This document shows, in pieces, positions 28,683-37,772 of a stretch of DNA of 64,000 nt. The stretch is taken from the NCBI GenBank assembly GCA_016191785.1, contig JACPVJ010000196.1, positions 32,053-96,052 on the forward strand. The letters are read 5' to 3'. Under the pieces are notes generated by a model, which worked only from the letters and a program-made list of their open reading frames with translations, was not told where the DNA came from and did not search any database. The position numbers were made by a program, and so were the translations under genes. The first letter of the stretch is position 1. Each line of letters begins with the position of its first letter. This DNA comes from Myxococcales bacterium. GTDB lineage: Bacteria; Myxococcota_A; Polyangia; Polyangiales; Polyangiaceae.

Positions 28683-30584
28683 ATGGGGCACTCGACATTT
28701 CTGGGTTCGCTCGCTGCGCTGGGGATCGGGCTCGCGGCGCTCATGCCGGGCTGTGCAAGCGACCCGGACGATGACGGCTCGTCGGAGAGCGAGGTTCCGG
28801 GCGACGACGCCCAAGACCAGAGCCCCAGCGACGGGAAGTTCGACGGCCCGGGCAGCACCCCCGGTACCAAGCTGGTCTTGCGCGGCACCGTGCTCACGAT
28901 GGACGAGGCCCGCGGCAACGGACAGGTGATCACCAACGGGGCCGTGGTGATCGAGGGCGGGAAGATCTCGAAGGTGCTCACTTCGGGCGAGGCGCTGCCG
29001 AGTGGCAGCGGCGTCACCGTGTTGCCCTCGGCCACCGGCACGAGCGACTGGGTGATCTCGCCCGGCTTGATCAACCTGCACAACCACTTGGCGTACAACA
29101 CGGCGCACATCTATCGCGAGCTGTCGCTGTACGAGAACACGTACCAGTGGCGTGACGAGAAGTACTACGACACCCACATCATGTACCCGAAGAAGGTCTT
29201 CGAGAGCTCGACGGCGGCCCCCGCCGAGTTCGGTCTGCCGGGGTCGACCAAGCGCGTCAGCCTGGCCGGCGTGGTCGGCCGCTACACCGAGGTCAAAGAG
29301 CTGGTGAGCGGCACCACGTCGACGCAGGGCTCGTTCTTCGGCATCAAGCTGCCGTCGGGCTACGGCCTGCACCTGGCACGAAACGTCGACTCGTCCAACT
29401 TCGGGGTCAAGCGCGTCAGCCAGACCGCGCTCGGGATCTTGGTCTACAACTTCGACCCCCGGCCGCTGGTGGCCAAGTTCGACGCGAACAGCGTGGACGC
29501 GTGGCTGGTGCATCTAGCCGAGGGCACCGATCAAGAGAGCAGCGACGAGTTCGAGTGTCTGGACGCCATGGGGCTCGTCCGCGAGCAGACCGTGATCATC
29601 CACGGCACCGCGCTCAGCAAAGATCAGCTGAAGCGCATGGCCCAGGCGGGCAGCAAGCTGATCGCCTCGCCGGTCGACAACCTGCTCTATTACGGCAAGG
29701 TCCCCGAGATCATCGAGGCGCACCGCGCCGGAGTGAACGTGTCGATCGGCAGCGACTGGTCCCCGGCGGGTTCGAAGAACCTGCTCTCGGAGCTGAAGAC
29801 GCTGGCCCTGCTGAACCAGCAGGCGTGGGGCGGCGAGCTCACCGACGACGACATGTTGCGCATGGTCACCACCAATCCGGCCGACGCCATCGGCTGGACC
29901 AAGCACGTGGGCCGCATCAAGCCCGGCCTCTGGGCGGACATCGCGGTCTACAAGAAGCGGCCGGGCGCGGCCCAGCGCTCGGTGATCGACGCGACCGAAG
30001 CCGACGTGCGACTCGTGATGGTGGGCGGAGACCCACTGGTCGGCGACGTTGCCGTGATGAAGAAGCTGAAGAACACCGACTACGAGGTCGTGCAGGGCTG
30101 CAACTTCGAGAAGGCCATCGACATCACCACCAGCGACACCCGGGTCGAGTACGGCAAGATCACCTTCCAGCAGGTGGTCAGCACCCTCGAGCAGGGCTTG
30201 AAGTTCGACGACGCGTGGATGGCTTCCCACTGGGATCCGGCTCGCACCGCCGGCGCCAGCGGCACCGCCCTGGCCAACCTGATCGACGACAAGTACCCCC
30301 GCGGGCTCGAGCCCCGTACCCTCGACCCGCTCTTCGTCTGTCAGGACAAGCCGTACCTCGACGAGATCCGCACCGACCCGAACATCCGCACCGCCGAGGG
30401 CGGGCTGTGCTTCGATCTTCGGCCGAACTACCTGGGTACGTCCACCGCGAGCTGCGGCGCGCTGCCCGCCAAGCCCAAGACCCTCACCGTGGCCATGCAC
30501 GACGGCACGGTGCCGCAGCGCCCGCCGGGCTGGTGCGCGCAGCAGAACTGGTCCGGCAGCGGCTCGCTGCCCACTCCGCCCTGA
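28683..30584 (+). CDS. Exported metal-dependent amidohydrolase lipoprotein
   Basis: The 633-residue protein has a lipoprotein signal (Cys-24 after ALMPG) and a short acidic linker, then an amidohydrolase-superfamily domain. It begins with an LRGTVLTMDEA-type urease-fold strand and continues with the metal site H133-N-H135 (INLHNHLAYN). His-307 (IIHGTAL) and Asp-358 (GSDWSP) are further likely ligands, and GRIKPGLWADIAVY is the usual C-terminal signature. The pattern fits the cytosine-deaminase/chlorohydrolase group better than dihydroorotases, but the substrate is unknown. An extra C-terminal 150 residues follow the catalytic domain. The extracytoplasmic location is unusual, since most relatives are cytosolic. 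Confidence 0.82.
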   Translation: MGHSTFLGSLAALGIGLAALMPGCASDPDDDGSSESEVPGDDAQDQSPSDGKFDGPGSTPGTKLVLRGTVLTMDEARGNGQVITNGAVVIEGGKISKVLTSGEALPSGSGVTVLPSATGTSDWVISPGLINLHNHLAYNTAHIYRELSLYENTYQWRDEKYYDTHIMYPKKVFESSTAAPAEFGLPGSTKRVSLAGVVGRYTEVKELVSGTTSTQGSFFGIKLPSGYGLHLARNVDSSNFGVKRVSQTALGILVYNFDPRPLVAKFDANSVDAWLVHLAEGTDQESSDEFECLDAMGLVREQTVIIHGTALSKDQLKRMAQAGSKLIASPVDNLLYYGKVPEIIEAHRAGVNVSIGSDWSPAGSKNLLSELKTLALLNQQAWGGELTDDDMLRMVTTNPADAIGWTKHVGRIKPGLWADIAVYKKRPGAAQRSVIDATEADVRLVMVGGDPLVGDVAVMKKLKNTDYEVVQGCNFEKAIDITTSDTRVEYGKITFQQVVSTLEQGLKFDDAWMASHWDPARTAGASGTALANLIDDKYPRGLEPRTLDPLFVCQDKPYLDEIRTDPNIRTAEGGLCFDLRPNYLGTSTASCGALPAKPKTLTVAMHDGTVPQRPPGWCAQQNWSGSGSLPTPP

Positions 30585-30899
30585 AGCTCGGGGTGAGCGC
30601 GCTGCGCGTCGATCGCGACCCGCGTCGTGACCGCGGTGAGCCACGCCACGAACGCGGCGTCACTGGTCGAGGCCGCGGACTCCGCGAAAGCTCGGAGCCG
30701 GCGAAACCCCGCGTGGCGCAGCTTCGCATGACCCGGAGCACGATTTCACGACGGTCGTCGACGCTCTGGCAGAGCGGCCCCGCGAGCGGCCCGAGAGCGC
30801 CCAGATTCGCGGCTCGAGCACCTGCCAGAGGGCATGCCGCGCGCGTCGGTCGCCCTCGGACGCCCGCGTCGCCAGCTGGACCAACCCTTCGGCACTCAC
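30585..30899 (-). pseudogene. Decayed sigma-70-family (ECF-like) factor, two frameshifts, 3' truncated
   Basis: Reading leftward from the GTG at 30899, the first frame gives EGDRRARHALWQVLEPRIWAL, a typical start of sigma region 2. The likeness then moves to a second frame (PLCQSVDDRREIVLRVM) near 30790 and to a third (AKLRHAGFRRLRAFAE, then FVAWLTAVTTRVAIDAQRAH) near 30735. Each shift fits loss of one base. Read together, the three pieces follow the layout of a region-2 segment of the sigma factors common in Polyangia. The likeness stops after HPEL, where the amidohydrolase gene ends, so region 4 is missing. Together with 30900-30969 this fills the 385-bp gap before dinB; no intact gene is present. 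Confidence 0.6.
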
Positions 30900-30928
30900 C
30901 TCTGGATTGAACGGCGGGGCTCAGGGTT

Positions 30929-30965
30929 TTGTCACGCGGGCTTGGTACTGTATCTTAGTTCAGTA
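30929..30965 (+). promoter_or_regulatory. dinB promoter with LexA-type operator
   Basis: TACTG at 30946-30950 and CAGTA at 30961-30965 form a perfect inverted repeat separated by 10 bp, the arrangement of the E. coli-type SOS box. The right half also contains GTTCAG, the conserved half of the described Myxococcus LexA site. A likely -35 element, TTGTCA, lies at 30929-30934. TATCTT at 30951-30956 is the likely -10, with a 16-bp spacer, so the operator covers the -10 element. The predicted transcript would start about 7 nt before the dinB ATG. Confidence 0.7.
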
Positions 30966-30969
30966 GTCG

Positions 30970-32214
30970 ATGCCAGCCCGGACTTGCTGCCTGGATCTCG
31001 ACACCTTCTTCGTGTCGGTCGAGCGCCTGTTCGACCCGTCCCTCGTCGGGCGGCCGGTAGTGGTGGGCGGCGCGCGCGGCGCCCGCGGCGTGGTCACGGC
31101 CGCCAGCTACGAGGTGCGGGCGTTCGGCGTGCGCTCGGGCATGTCGATGCGCGACGCCAGCCGCCTGGCGCCGAAGGACGCCGTCTTCCTGCCCACTCGG
31201 CACGGCGTCTATGGCGGGTACTCGAAGCGCGTGCGCGCGGTGCTCGATCGCTACAGCCCCGAGGTTCGCGCCGCCAGCATCGACGAGTTCTACATGGACT
31301 TCTCGGGCTGCGAGGGCCTCTATCAGCGGTCCCCGGAAGAGGGCGGCGACGCCTGCATCGAGCGCACGGTGCGCGAGATGTGCGAGGCGATCCGCATCGA
31401 CACCGGCCTGCCGGCGAGCGCGGGCATCGGCGGAACGAAGATCATCGCCAAGATCGCCAGCGGGCGGGCCAAGCCGGCGGGCGTGCTGCTGGTTCCCGTG
31501 GGCACCGAGCGTGACTTCCTGTTGCCCCTGGCGGTCCGGAAGTTCCCGGGCATCGGTCCCAAGGCCGAGGCGCGCATGGCCGCCGACGGGATCCAGACGC
31601 TCGGGGATCTGGTTCGCTTGCCGAGCGGGCTCACGCGAGCGCGCTACGGCCGTGTGCTCGCGGCAGTCGAACGCGAGTGCGCGGGCACGCCCCGCGCCGC
31701 TCCCCTCGCGCGCGAGCGTCCCGCATTCAGCGAGCACGATCCGCAGGGCCTGGGGGTAGGCAGCATCTCGAACGAGCGGACCTTCTTCGACGGAAGTGGC
31801 AGCGACGCACGTTCGCTCGAGCAGCTCTTGCGCCTGGCCGAGCGCGTCTGTCACCGCGCCCGCAAGCGGGGCGTGCGCGCCCGCACGATCACGCTGAAGC
31901 TTCGCACGACCGACTTTCACACCGTGAACCGCTCCCGCACCGTCGAGCCCACCTCCGACGAAGGGACCGTGATGACCACACTGACCGAGCTCTTCCGCGC
32001 GGCGCACCAGCGGCGCTTGCCGATCCGGCTCTTGGGGGTGCAGCTCTCGAACCTGATCGCCGACGGCGATCCCGAACAGCTCTCGTTTTGCTTCGAGCGC
32101 CCGCGCCCGATCGGTTGCGCCATGGACCAAGTTCGAAGGCGCTTCGGCTACGACGCGGTGCACCTGGGCCAAGGGGCCCGCGGCGCGAGCAGGAAGGTCA
32201 GGTCCCCGGGCTGA
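30970..32214 (+). CDS. dinB: DNA polymerase IV (Y family)
   Basis: The 414-residue product is an error-prone translesion polymerase. The catalytic acidic residues are seen in CLDLDTFFVSVE (Asp-9) and SIDEFYMDF (Asp-105, Glu-106). YEVRAFGVRSGMSM is the family's palm/finger signature, and FPGIGPKAEARM a helix-hairpin-helix. The little-finger domain follows from about residue 250. The C terminus lacks a recognisable beta-clamp-binding peptide by eye. The ATG is 4 nt downstream of a LexA-type box, so SOS control is likely. The stop lies 16 bp inside the convergent lipoprotein gene. Confidence 0.93.
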   Translation: MPARTCCLDLDTFFVSVERLFDPSLVGRPVVVGGARGARGVVTAASYEVRAFGVRSGMSMRDASRLAPKDAVFLPTRHGVYGGYSKRVRAVLDRYSPEVRAASIDEFYMDFSGCEGLYQRSPEEGGDACIERTVREMCEAIRIDTGLPASAGIGGTKIIAKIASGRAKPAGVLLVPVGTERDFLLPLAVRKFPGIGPKAEARMAADGIQTLGDLVRLPSGLTRARYGRVLAAVERECAGTPRAAPLARERPAFSEHDPQGLGVGSISNERTFFDGSGSDARSLEQLLRLAERVCHRARKRGVRARTITLKLRTTDFHTVNRSRTVEPTSDEGTVMTTLTELFRAAHQRRLPIRLLGVQLSNLIADGDPEQLSFCFERPRPIGCAMDQVRRRFGYDAVHLGQGARGASRKVRSPG

Positions 32215-32983
32215 ACTTGCAGGTTGCGATGTCGCAATACAAGAACCCGTCGCCCGCGACCGAGCAGCAGTCGTTGTCGCCCGTGCACAGCTTACCCTCG
32301 TGCTGGCACGTGGGACTGCACACCCCCGATCCGCAGCCCATGCCCGGGCAACACTCGCTGCTCTTCGCGCACGCCTGGCCCACCGCCTTGCAGGTGGCGC
32401 ACGTGCCCTTCACGCAGTCGTTCCCCGCGCAGCAGAACCCCACTGACGTGCCACAGGCCGAGCCCGTGGCTGAGCACGAGACGCACTTGCCCGAGATGCA
32501 GCCCGAGCTGCCGCAGCAGTCGTCACCTGGATTGCAGCTGGCGCCCAGCGCCTTGCAGCTGTTGCACTTGCCGTCGTCGCACAGAAGCCCCGAGCAGCAC
32601 TCGCCGTCCTTCGCGCAAGCGGCCGACTGGTCGCCGCACGAGGCGCACAGGCTGTTCCAGCAGGTGCCGCTGCAGCAGGTGCTGTTCGACGAGCAGGCTT
32701 TCCCGTCGGGGCTGCAACTGCTGCCGCCGGATCCACCCGAGCCCGCCCCGCCGGATCCACCCGAGCTTGCCCCACCGGAACCGCCAGTGCTCGCGCCACC
32801 GGAGCCCCCCGCCGCGCCCGTGCCCGCGACACCGCCCGTGGCCGCCGAGCCGCCCGTGCTCGTGCCACCCGTGCTCGAACCGCCGGTGCCGCCAACGGAC
32901 GAGCTGCTTCCGCCGCCCGAGCTGCCGCAGGCTGCGAGCAGCCCCAGGCTGATCACGAAGAGGGGTGTTCGACGGGTCGCCAT
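32198..32983 (-). CDS. Small cysteine-rich (Dickkopf-like) lipoprotein
   Basis: The ATG at 32983 gives a lipoprotein signal (Cys-19 after LLAA); a start 23 codons upstream would bury it. The 261-residue protein has a Gly/Ser linker to about residue 80. About six short repeats of the pattern CxxxxxxCxxxxxCC follow, such as CSSNSTCCSGTC and CAKDGECCSGLLC, resembling Dickkopf-type disulfide modules. Unlike the larger family members at 0.8-17.6 kb it has no C-terminal GCGCR-helix-Arg tail, so it should remain a plain lipoprotein. Its 3' end overlaps the dinB 3' end by 17 bp. Confidence 0.75.
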   Translation of the reverse strand: MATRRTPLFVISLGLLAACGSSGGGSSSSVGGTGGSSTGGTSTGGSAATGGVAGTGAAGGSGGASTGGSGGASSGGSGGAGSGGSGGSSCSPDGKACSSNSTCCSGTCWNSLCASCGDQSAACAKDGECCSGLLCDDGKCNSCKALGASCNPGDDCCGSSGCISGKCVSCSATGSACGTSVGFCCAGNDCVKGTCATCKAVGQACAKSSECCPGMGCGSGVCSPTCQHEGKLCTGDNDCCSVAGDGFLYCDIATCKFSPGT

Positions 32984-33090
32984 CGTCGAAGCCTTACACG
33001 CTCGCCCGGAGCGAGTGAAGCTTTCGCGCGGGAGCGAAAGCCAGAGCCGCAATAGCGCCGGGTGATATGCTCACCCAAGCGGAGGTGCCC

Positions 33091-35541
33091 ATGGCGCGGC
33101 GCTCGAGATTGGTAGTTGGAATTTCGGTGGCGACACTGGCCCTCGTGCAGGCCTGCAGCTGCAGCGACGAAGGCGGCGAAGAGGCTTCCAACCAGCCGGG
33201 GACGGGCGGCACCGGCGGCAGCGCGGGGGACTCGAGCAGCGACGGCTTGGTGTTCCCCGACGGCAATGGAGGCGAGGGCAGCGTGACCTGTCCCGGTGGC
33301 TGCCCCGAGGGCCAGATCTGCAGCAACGGGTTCTGCGTGACGGTGACCGCGTGCACCGCCGACGACGACTGCAAGAACGACACGTACTGCCAGCCCGGTA
33401 CGGGCTGCATTCCGTGGGGCACGCCCGCGGGCAAAGACAACGATCCGACCTGCCAGGTCGGGCTGCCCCCTGGCAACTTTGCGCCCGCCATCAAGTGCGA
33501 GTTCTCGGCTCCGCCCGCGGGCGATCCGTTCCCGAACCACAAGGACGTGCAGGCCACTCCGGTGGTGGTCAACTTCAATGCCGCGGGGCAGGGGGTGCCG
33601 AGCATCGTCGCGCCGTTCACCGCGACGGTCGTCGGAGGCTACACCGAGAACCAGGGCGTAGTGCGCGTGCTGCGCGGCGACACCTGCCAGCTCGAGGCCA
33701 ACCTGGGGGGCGGGCAAAGCGGATATGCGGGCTGGCTGATCTCGTCGTCCTCGGTGGCCGCCGGCGACTTGGACGGCGACGGCGCGGCGGACATCGTCGC
33801 CAACGCGGCGGACGGCTCACTCGTGGCGTTCACGCGCAAGGCGGGCGCCTGGGGCAAGCTCTGGCAGTCACCCACGGGCCTGGGCGGCGGTCAGTGGGCC
33901 GGGCCATCCATCCACGACCTGGACGACGACGGCGTGCCGGAGGTCGTCCGCCACGGCGCGGTGCTCGACGGCAAGACGGGCGCGCTGAAGAGTGCCAACC
34001 CCGCTGGCTACGCCACCTACAGCCAGGGTCTCGATCCGGTGCTCGCCGACCTCGACCAAGATCCGGGTGTCGAGCTGACCAACGGCCAGTTCATCTGGGA
34101 GTGGAAGGGCGGGGCTTGGGTGCAAGAGAGTTACTTCCCGGGTGCCACGCCGTCGGCCCCGGGCTTCGTGGCGATCGCGGACTTCGGCGCGTATGGCGCC
34201 AGCACGCCGGCCACCAATCCCGAGATCGCCGTGGTGCGCTCGGGGTACGCGATGATCTACGCAATCGACGGCTCGCTGCCCCTGGCGGCGCTGACCGTTC
34301 CCGGCGGTGGCGGTGGGCCGCCGACCATCGCGGACTACGACGGCGACGGCCTGCCCGAGCTCGGCGTCGCCGGGCAAGCATTCCTGACGGTGTTCGACAT
34401 CGACTGCACGGCGACCCCGCGACCCAGCGGGAAGTGCCAGAACACCAACGGGTGCGACAACGCCGGCGGCGTTCCCGGCGCGTGCCCCACGGGCATCCTC
34501 TGGTCCCGCCGCACCCAAGACATCTCGAGCAACATCACAGGCTCGAGCGTGTTCGACTTCGAAGACGACGGGAAGGCCGAGGTCGTCTACGGCGACGAGT
34601 GCTTCGTGCGGGTGTACGACGGGACCAACGGGAAGGTCTTGTTCAGCCAGTACCGCTCGTCGTGCACCTGGTACGAGAACCCGGTGGTCGCTGACACCGA
34701 CGGCAACTTCCGAGCCGATCTGGTCACGCCCTCGAACCTGGCGTGCTCCGACGGCGTGAATGGCATGGCGTGCAACATGCTCAACGCCGACGGCGTGGAC
34801 CCGCAGTTTGCCGGGGCGGGCTGCCTCACCAACAAAGACTGCGTCAGCAACATCTGTGACAACGGCTACTGCCGCTGCACCACCACCTCGCAGTGCTGCG
34901 CCGCGGCCACTGACGCGGCTTGCCTCGACGCCGGTGTGAAGTGCGCCGCGCCGCCCGCCGGCCTGCCGGGCACGGGCAACACCTGTCGTGCCAACCACCC
35001 CAAGGGCGTGTCGGGCATCCGGGTGTATCAAGACGCGACCGATCGCTGGGTCCGATCGCGCACCATCTGGAACCAACACGCCTACGCGGTCACCCACGTG
35101 AACGAAGACGGCACCATCCCCAAGACCAGCGCGTGGAAGAAGAACTGGCTCGATCCGAAGCTGAACAACTTCCGCCAGAACGTGCCGGGCAACGCTAGCG
35201 GGCAAGACATCCCCGACATGACCGCGGGCATCGCGGGCTTCAGCTGCGGCTCGGGCGGCGCGCTCTTGAACGCGCCGGTGTGCAACCGTGGCACCGCCCC
35301 GATCGGGGCCGGCGTGAAGGTCGGGTTCTACGACGGCGCGACCAAGGTCTGCGAGGCGAGCACCACCGGGTCGCTGGCCCCCGGCAAGTGCGAGACCGTC
35401 ACCTGCCTGTGGGCCACGCCCCCGACCAGCACCGCGGTGGACATCAAGGTGATGGCGGACGACGACGCGGCCAAGACCGAGTGCAAAGAGGGAAACAACG
35501 AGGGCACGGTGGTCGGGGTGAAGTGCAAGCCGCCGGCGTGA
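33091..35541 (+). CDS. VCBS/FG-GAP repeat lipoprotein
   Basis: The ATG at 33091 follows GGAGGTG and gives a lipoprotein signal (Cys-22). The 816-residue product has a short Cys-rich segment at about 70-110. It then carries calcium-binding-like VCBS/FG-GAP blades with GDLDGDGAADIV, HDLDDDGVPEVV, ADYDGDGLPELG and FDFEDDGKAEVV. A second Cys-rich segment lies at about 570-640. The last 100 residues (PVCNRGTAPIGAGVKVGFYD, then an Asn-rich end) resemble a CARDB-like adhesion domain. The likely role is a calcium-dependent surface adhesin or ligand-binding propeller. The stop is 1 bp from the stop of the convergent gene. Confidence 0.8.
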   Translation: MARRSRLVVGISVATLALVQACSCSDEGGEEASNQPGTGGTGGSAGDSSSDGLVFPDGNGGEGSVTCPGGCPEGQICSNGFCVTVTACTADDDCKNDTYCQPGTGCIPWGTPAGKDNDPTCQVGLPPGNFAPAIKCEFSAPPAGDPFPNHKDVQATPVVVNFNAAGQGVPSIVAPFTATVVGGYTENQGVVRVLRGDTCQLEANLGGGQSGYAGWLISSSSVAAGDLDGDGAADIVANAADGSLVAFTRKAGAWGKLWQSPTGLGGGQWAGPSIHDLDDDGVPEVVRHGAVLDGKTGALKSANPAGYATYSQGLDPVLADLDQDPGVELTNGQFIWEWKGGAWVQESYFPGATPSAPGFVAIADFGAYGASTPATNPEIAVVRSGYAMIYAIDGSLPLAALTVPGGGGGPPTIADYDGDGLPELGVAGQAFLTVFDIDCTATPRPSGKCQNTNGCDNAGGVPGACPTGILWSRRTQDISSNITGSSVFDFEDDGKAEVVYGDECFVRVYDGTNGKVLFSQYRSSCTWYENPVVADTDGNFRADLVTPSNLACSDGVNGMACNMLNADGVDPQFAGAGCLTNKDCVSNICDNGYCRCTTTSQCCAAATDAACLDAGVKCAAPPAGLPGTGNTCRANHPKGVSGIRVYQDATDRWVRSRTIWNQHAYAVTHVNEDGTIPKTSAWKKNWLDPKLNNFRQNVPGNASGQDIPDMTAGIAGFSCGSGGALLNAPVCNRGTAPIGAGVKVGFYDGATKVCEASTTGSLAPGKCETVTCLWATPPTSTAVDIKVMADDDAAKTECKEGNNEGTVVGVKCKPPA

Positions 35542-35542
35542 G

Positions 35543-36283
35543 TCAGCGCACGAACAGCATGCCGTGCTTCCAGTTCAGGTCGGCGTTGTACTGACACTCC
35601 GTCGACTCGCCCAACGCCCAGCCGTCGGCGCGCAGGCCGAAGGGCTCGAAGTTGGGGTGGTCGCGCACGAAGTACACATCGGGCTGATCGGTGTAGCCGA
35701 CGTGAGTCATCATCGAGACGTCGCCGCTCGGCGGACACGAACCCACCACGGTCTTCACCGGGGGCGACAGCTGGAGTGGCGCGTTCAGGTAGCTCTTCAA
35801 GAAGCCGGCGGGCACGCTGGCCACGAACGCCTTGGTGATGCCGTAGCCGTCGTCGCGCTCGGCCAACATGATTTCCCCGATCGGCACGCCTCTGCCGGCC
35901 ACGTCCATCGAGTAGGGCGCGCCGGGGCTGTCGGGCGCCCCGGTCGCGTGTCGCCAGCCGAAGCCGCTGCCCGCCGGGTCGCCATCCGAAGAACGCGCGA
36001 CCAGCGTCCAGCCGCCGCCGTCGACCGTCATCTCGCAGCGGGCCGCGAACGGCGCTCCGTTCTTCGCCGTCAGCGTGTACAGGCCGCTGGCGGTGACGCC
36101 GCCCGCCTGCAATTGCTTGCAGCTCGCCGCCGCCGGGTTGCCGCCCGCGCCGCCGCCCCCTCCCGTGCCGCCCGCGGCGCCACCCGAGCCGCCGCTCCCG
36201 CCCGAAGCGTCGGTCGAGAACTCTTTCCCCGAGCATGCCGCGGTCAGAACCAAGGCCGCGAGCACCAGACAGCGAGAGGCCAT
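35543..36283 (-). CDS. Lipoprotein with fibrinogen-like C-terminal domain
   Basis: The ATG at 36283 gives a lipoprotein signal (Cys-17 after VLTAA) and a 246-residue product. After a Gly-rich linker, a fibrinogen-related domain is recognised by SGLYTL, FAARCEMTVDGGGWTLVARS and, near the end, NADLNWKHGMLFVR. In other organisms such domains bind carbohydrates or acetylated groups. It is convergent with the VCBS lipoprotein, with 1 bp between stops. Confidence 0.75.
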   Translation of the reverse strand: MASRCLVLAALVLTAACSGKEFSTDASGGSGGSGGAAGGTGGGGGAGGNPAAASCKQLQAGGVTASGLYTLTAKNGAPFAARCEMTVDGGGWTLVARSSDGDPAGSGFGWRHATGAPDSPGAPYSMDVAGRGVPIGEIMLAERDDGYGITKAFVASVPAGFLKSYLNAPLQLSPPVKTVVGSCPPSGDVSMMTHVGYTDQPDVYFVRDHPNFEPFGLRADGWALGESTECQYNADLNWKHGMLFVR

Positions 36284-36329
36284 TTCACCAAGTGAAGCCG
36301 GCCGTACAGCCATCGTCAATTCGGATCCG

Positions 36330-36965
36330 TCAGGTCCGCTCTGCGGTGGCGGCGAGGACCCAGCCGAAAGCCAACGGCTCGATCCGGGTCCGACGGGCCG
36401 AGACCCCGGCCAGCAGCCTTCGGAGCGCGGGCTCGTCGAGCTTCGAGGGGTGAAGGTCGCGCCGGCTGAAGCCCTGCGCTTGGGCGACGAGCTCGAGCAC
36501 GGTGCGCTCGAGCCACACCAGCGAACGCGAGGCGTAGTTGGGTGTGGTCAAGAACACGAGCCCACCCGGTCGCACCACCCGGAACGCCTCGGCCAGCCAC
36601 GCTGCCGCGTCGGGAACGTGCTCGATCACATCCATCGACACCAGGCCGTCGAAGTGGGCGTCGGGGTAGGGCAACGGAGCCCCGGGCTCGATCACGTCCG
36701 CGTGCGCGATGCGAGCGCGGTGGAGCTCTCGGGCCAGCTGCATCGCCCGTGGGTCGATGTCGGCCAGGGTCAGCTCTTTGCCCGCCGTCTCGATCTGATC
36801 GAGCTCGAAGAACGGTCCCGAGCCCAGGTTGAGCACCTGCGGACCCGGGACGCTGCTCACCGCCCGCGCCAGCGCCGCGACGATCGGGGCGTGGTACAAA
36901 CGCCACGGGAACCGCAGCTTGAGCTGGTGATTCGAGAAGTAGTCGACGGGCTCGGGCACGCTCAC
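36330..36965 (-). CDS. SAM-dependent methyltransferase (type 11-like)
   Basis: The start is a GTG at 36965 overlapping the previous stop as GTGA; a much longer open frame upstream is only the shadow of the neighbouring gene. The 211-residue product shows motif I VLNLGSGPFFELD, an acidic second strand (TLADIDPRAM), DGLVSMDVIEHV as motif II and RPGGLVFLTTPNY. The substrate is unknown. It is coupled to a second methyltransferase, and such pairs often modify glycans or lipids. Confidence 0.82.
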   Translation of the reverse strand: MSVPEPVDYFSNHQLKLRFPWRLYHAPIVAALARAVSSVPGPQVLNLGSGPFFELDQIETAGKELTLADIDPRAMQLARELHRARIAHADVIEPGAPLPYPDAHFDGLVSMDVIEHVPDAAAWLAEAFRVVRPGGLVFLTTPNYASRSLVWLERTVLELVAQAQGFSRRDLHPSKLDEPALRRLLAGVSARRTRIEPLAFGWVLAATAERT

Positions 36966-37765
36966 TCCGGTCGCGAGCACACCACCAAGAGCTCGGCGGT
37001 CGGCGCCGTCTCGCCGTCCGCGGCCAGCGCCGCGCGCACCAGCTCGTACGCAGGCCGCGCCGCGCGGCGGCGCCAGCGCGGAAAGTTCGTCCAGCGGGTG
37101 GTCAGCTTCTTGTTCACCAGACCAAGCAGGGACGGCAAGAGCAAGAGCTCGAAGGTCACCGTGGTCGCCGTGCTCAGCACGGGGTCGACCTGCTCGACCC
37201 GGAGCCCCGCCTGCTCGACCCGCGCGCGCCAACCCGCTTCGTCGTACAGGTGGCGGTGCTTGAAGACGCCGTCCACGGCGCCCTGAAGGCTGCGGGCAGG
37301 GCCCTCGAGCCCGAGCGCGCCGAGCGCGCGGACGCTGAGAAACCAGCTGGCCCAGTCCCGGTTCGGCACGAACAAGTAGGCGCGGCCGCCGGGTGCCAGG
37401 CTGTCGCGGATGTTGGCGAGTGCGGCGCCGAGGTCCGGCACGTGCTCGAGCGAGCAATTGGCGATGCAGGTCGCGAAGAACCCGTGGGGCAGCTTGGCCC
37501 GAGTGATGTCCCCCAGGATGATCTGCGCGTAGGCGCGGCTCGCGAGGGCCCAACCGCCCTCTTTCGCGTCGACGTCGATGCCCCAGATCTCCGCGTCCGC
37601 GAAGGCGATGCGGGCAAAGAGCCCGTCGCCGCAGCCCACGTCCAAAATCGGACCGGGGCACGGGTAGCGGCGGATCTGGGTCAGCCGCGCGCACTCTTTC
37701 ACGCACAGGGCCGCCGGCGCGAAGGGGAAGTAGCGCGCGAAGTCGTCGAACGACAACTCTTCCAT
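36962..37765 (-). CDS. SAM-dependent methyltransferase
   Basis: The 267-residue product has ILDVGCGDGLFARIAF as the SAM-binding loop, WGIDVDAKEG as the second-strand acidic motif, NCSLEHVPD and LAPGGRAYLFVPN. About 100 C-terminal residues beyond the Rossmann core include a hydrophobic stretch (TFELLLLPSLLGLV) that may contact a lipid. The first gene of a two-methyltransferase unit, it begins 7 bp downstream of darP on the same strand. Confidence 0.84.
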   Translation of the reverse strand: MEELSFDDFARYFPFAPAALCVKECARLTQIRRYPCPGPILDVGCGDGLFARIAFADAEIWGIDVDAKEGGWALASRAYAQIILGDITRAKLPHGFFATCIANCSLEHVPDLGAALANIRDSLAPGGRAYLFVPNRDWASWFLSVRALGALGLEGPARSLQGAVDGVFKHRHLYDEAGWRARVEQAGLRVEQVDPVLSTATTVTFELLLLPSLLGLVNKKLTTRWTNFPRWRRRAARPAYELVRAALAADGETAPTAELLVVCSRPE

Positions 37766-37772
37766 GCCAGCG

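Noticed and set aside
36966..37706. N-terminal extension of the second methyltransferase
   Set aside because: The extension is the shadow of the upstream methyltransferase; the GTGA overlap at 36962-36965 gives a natural start.
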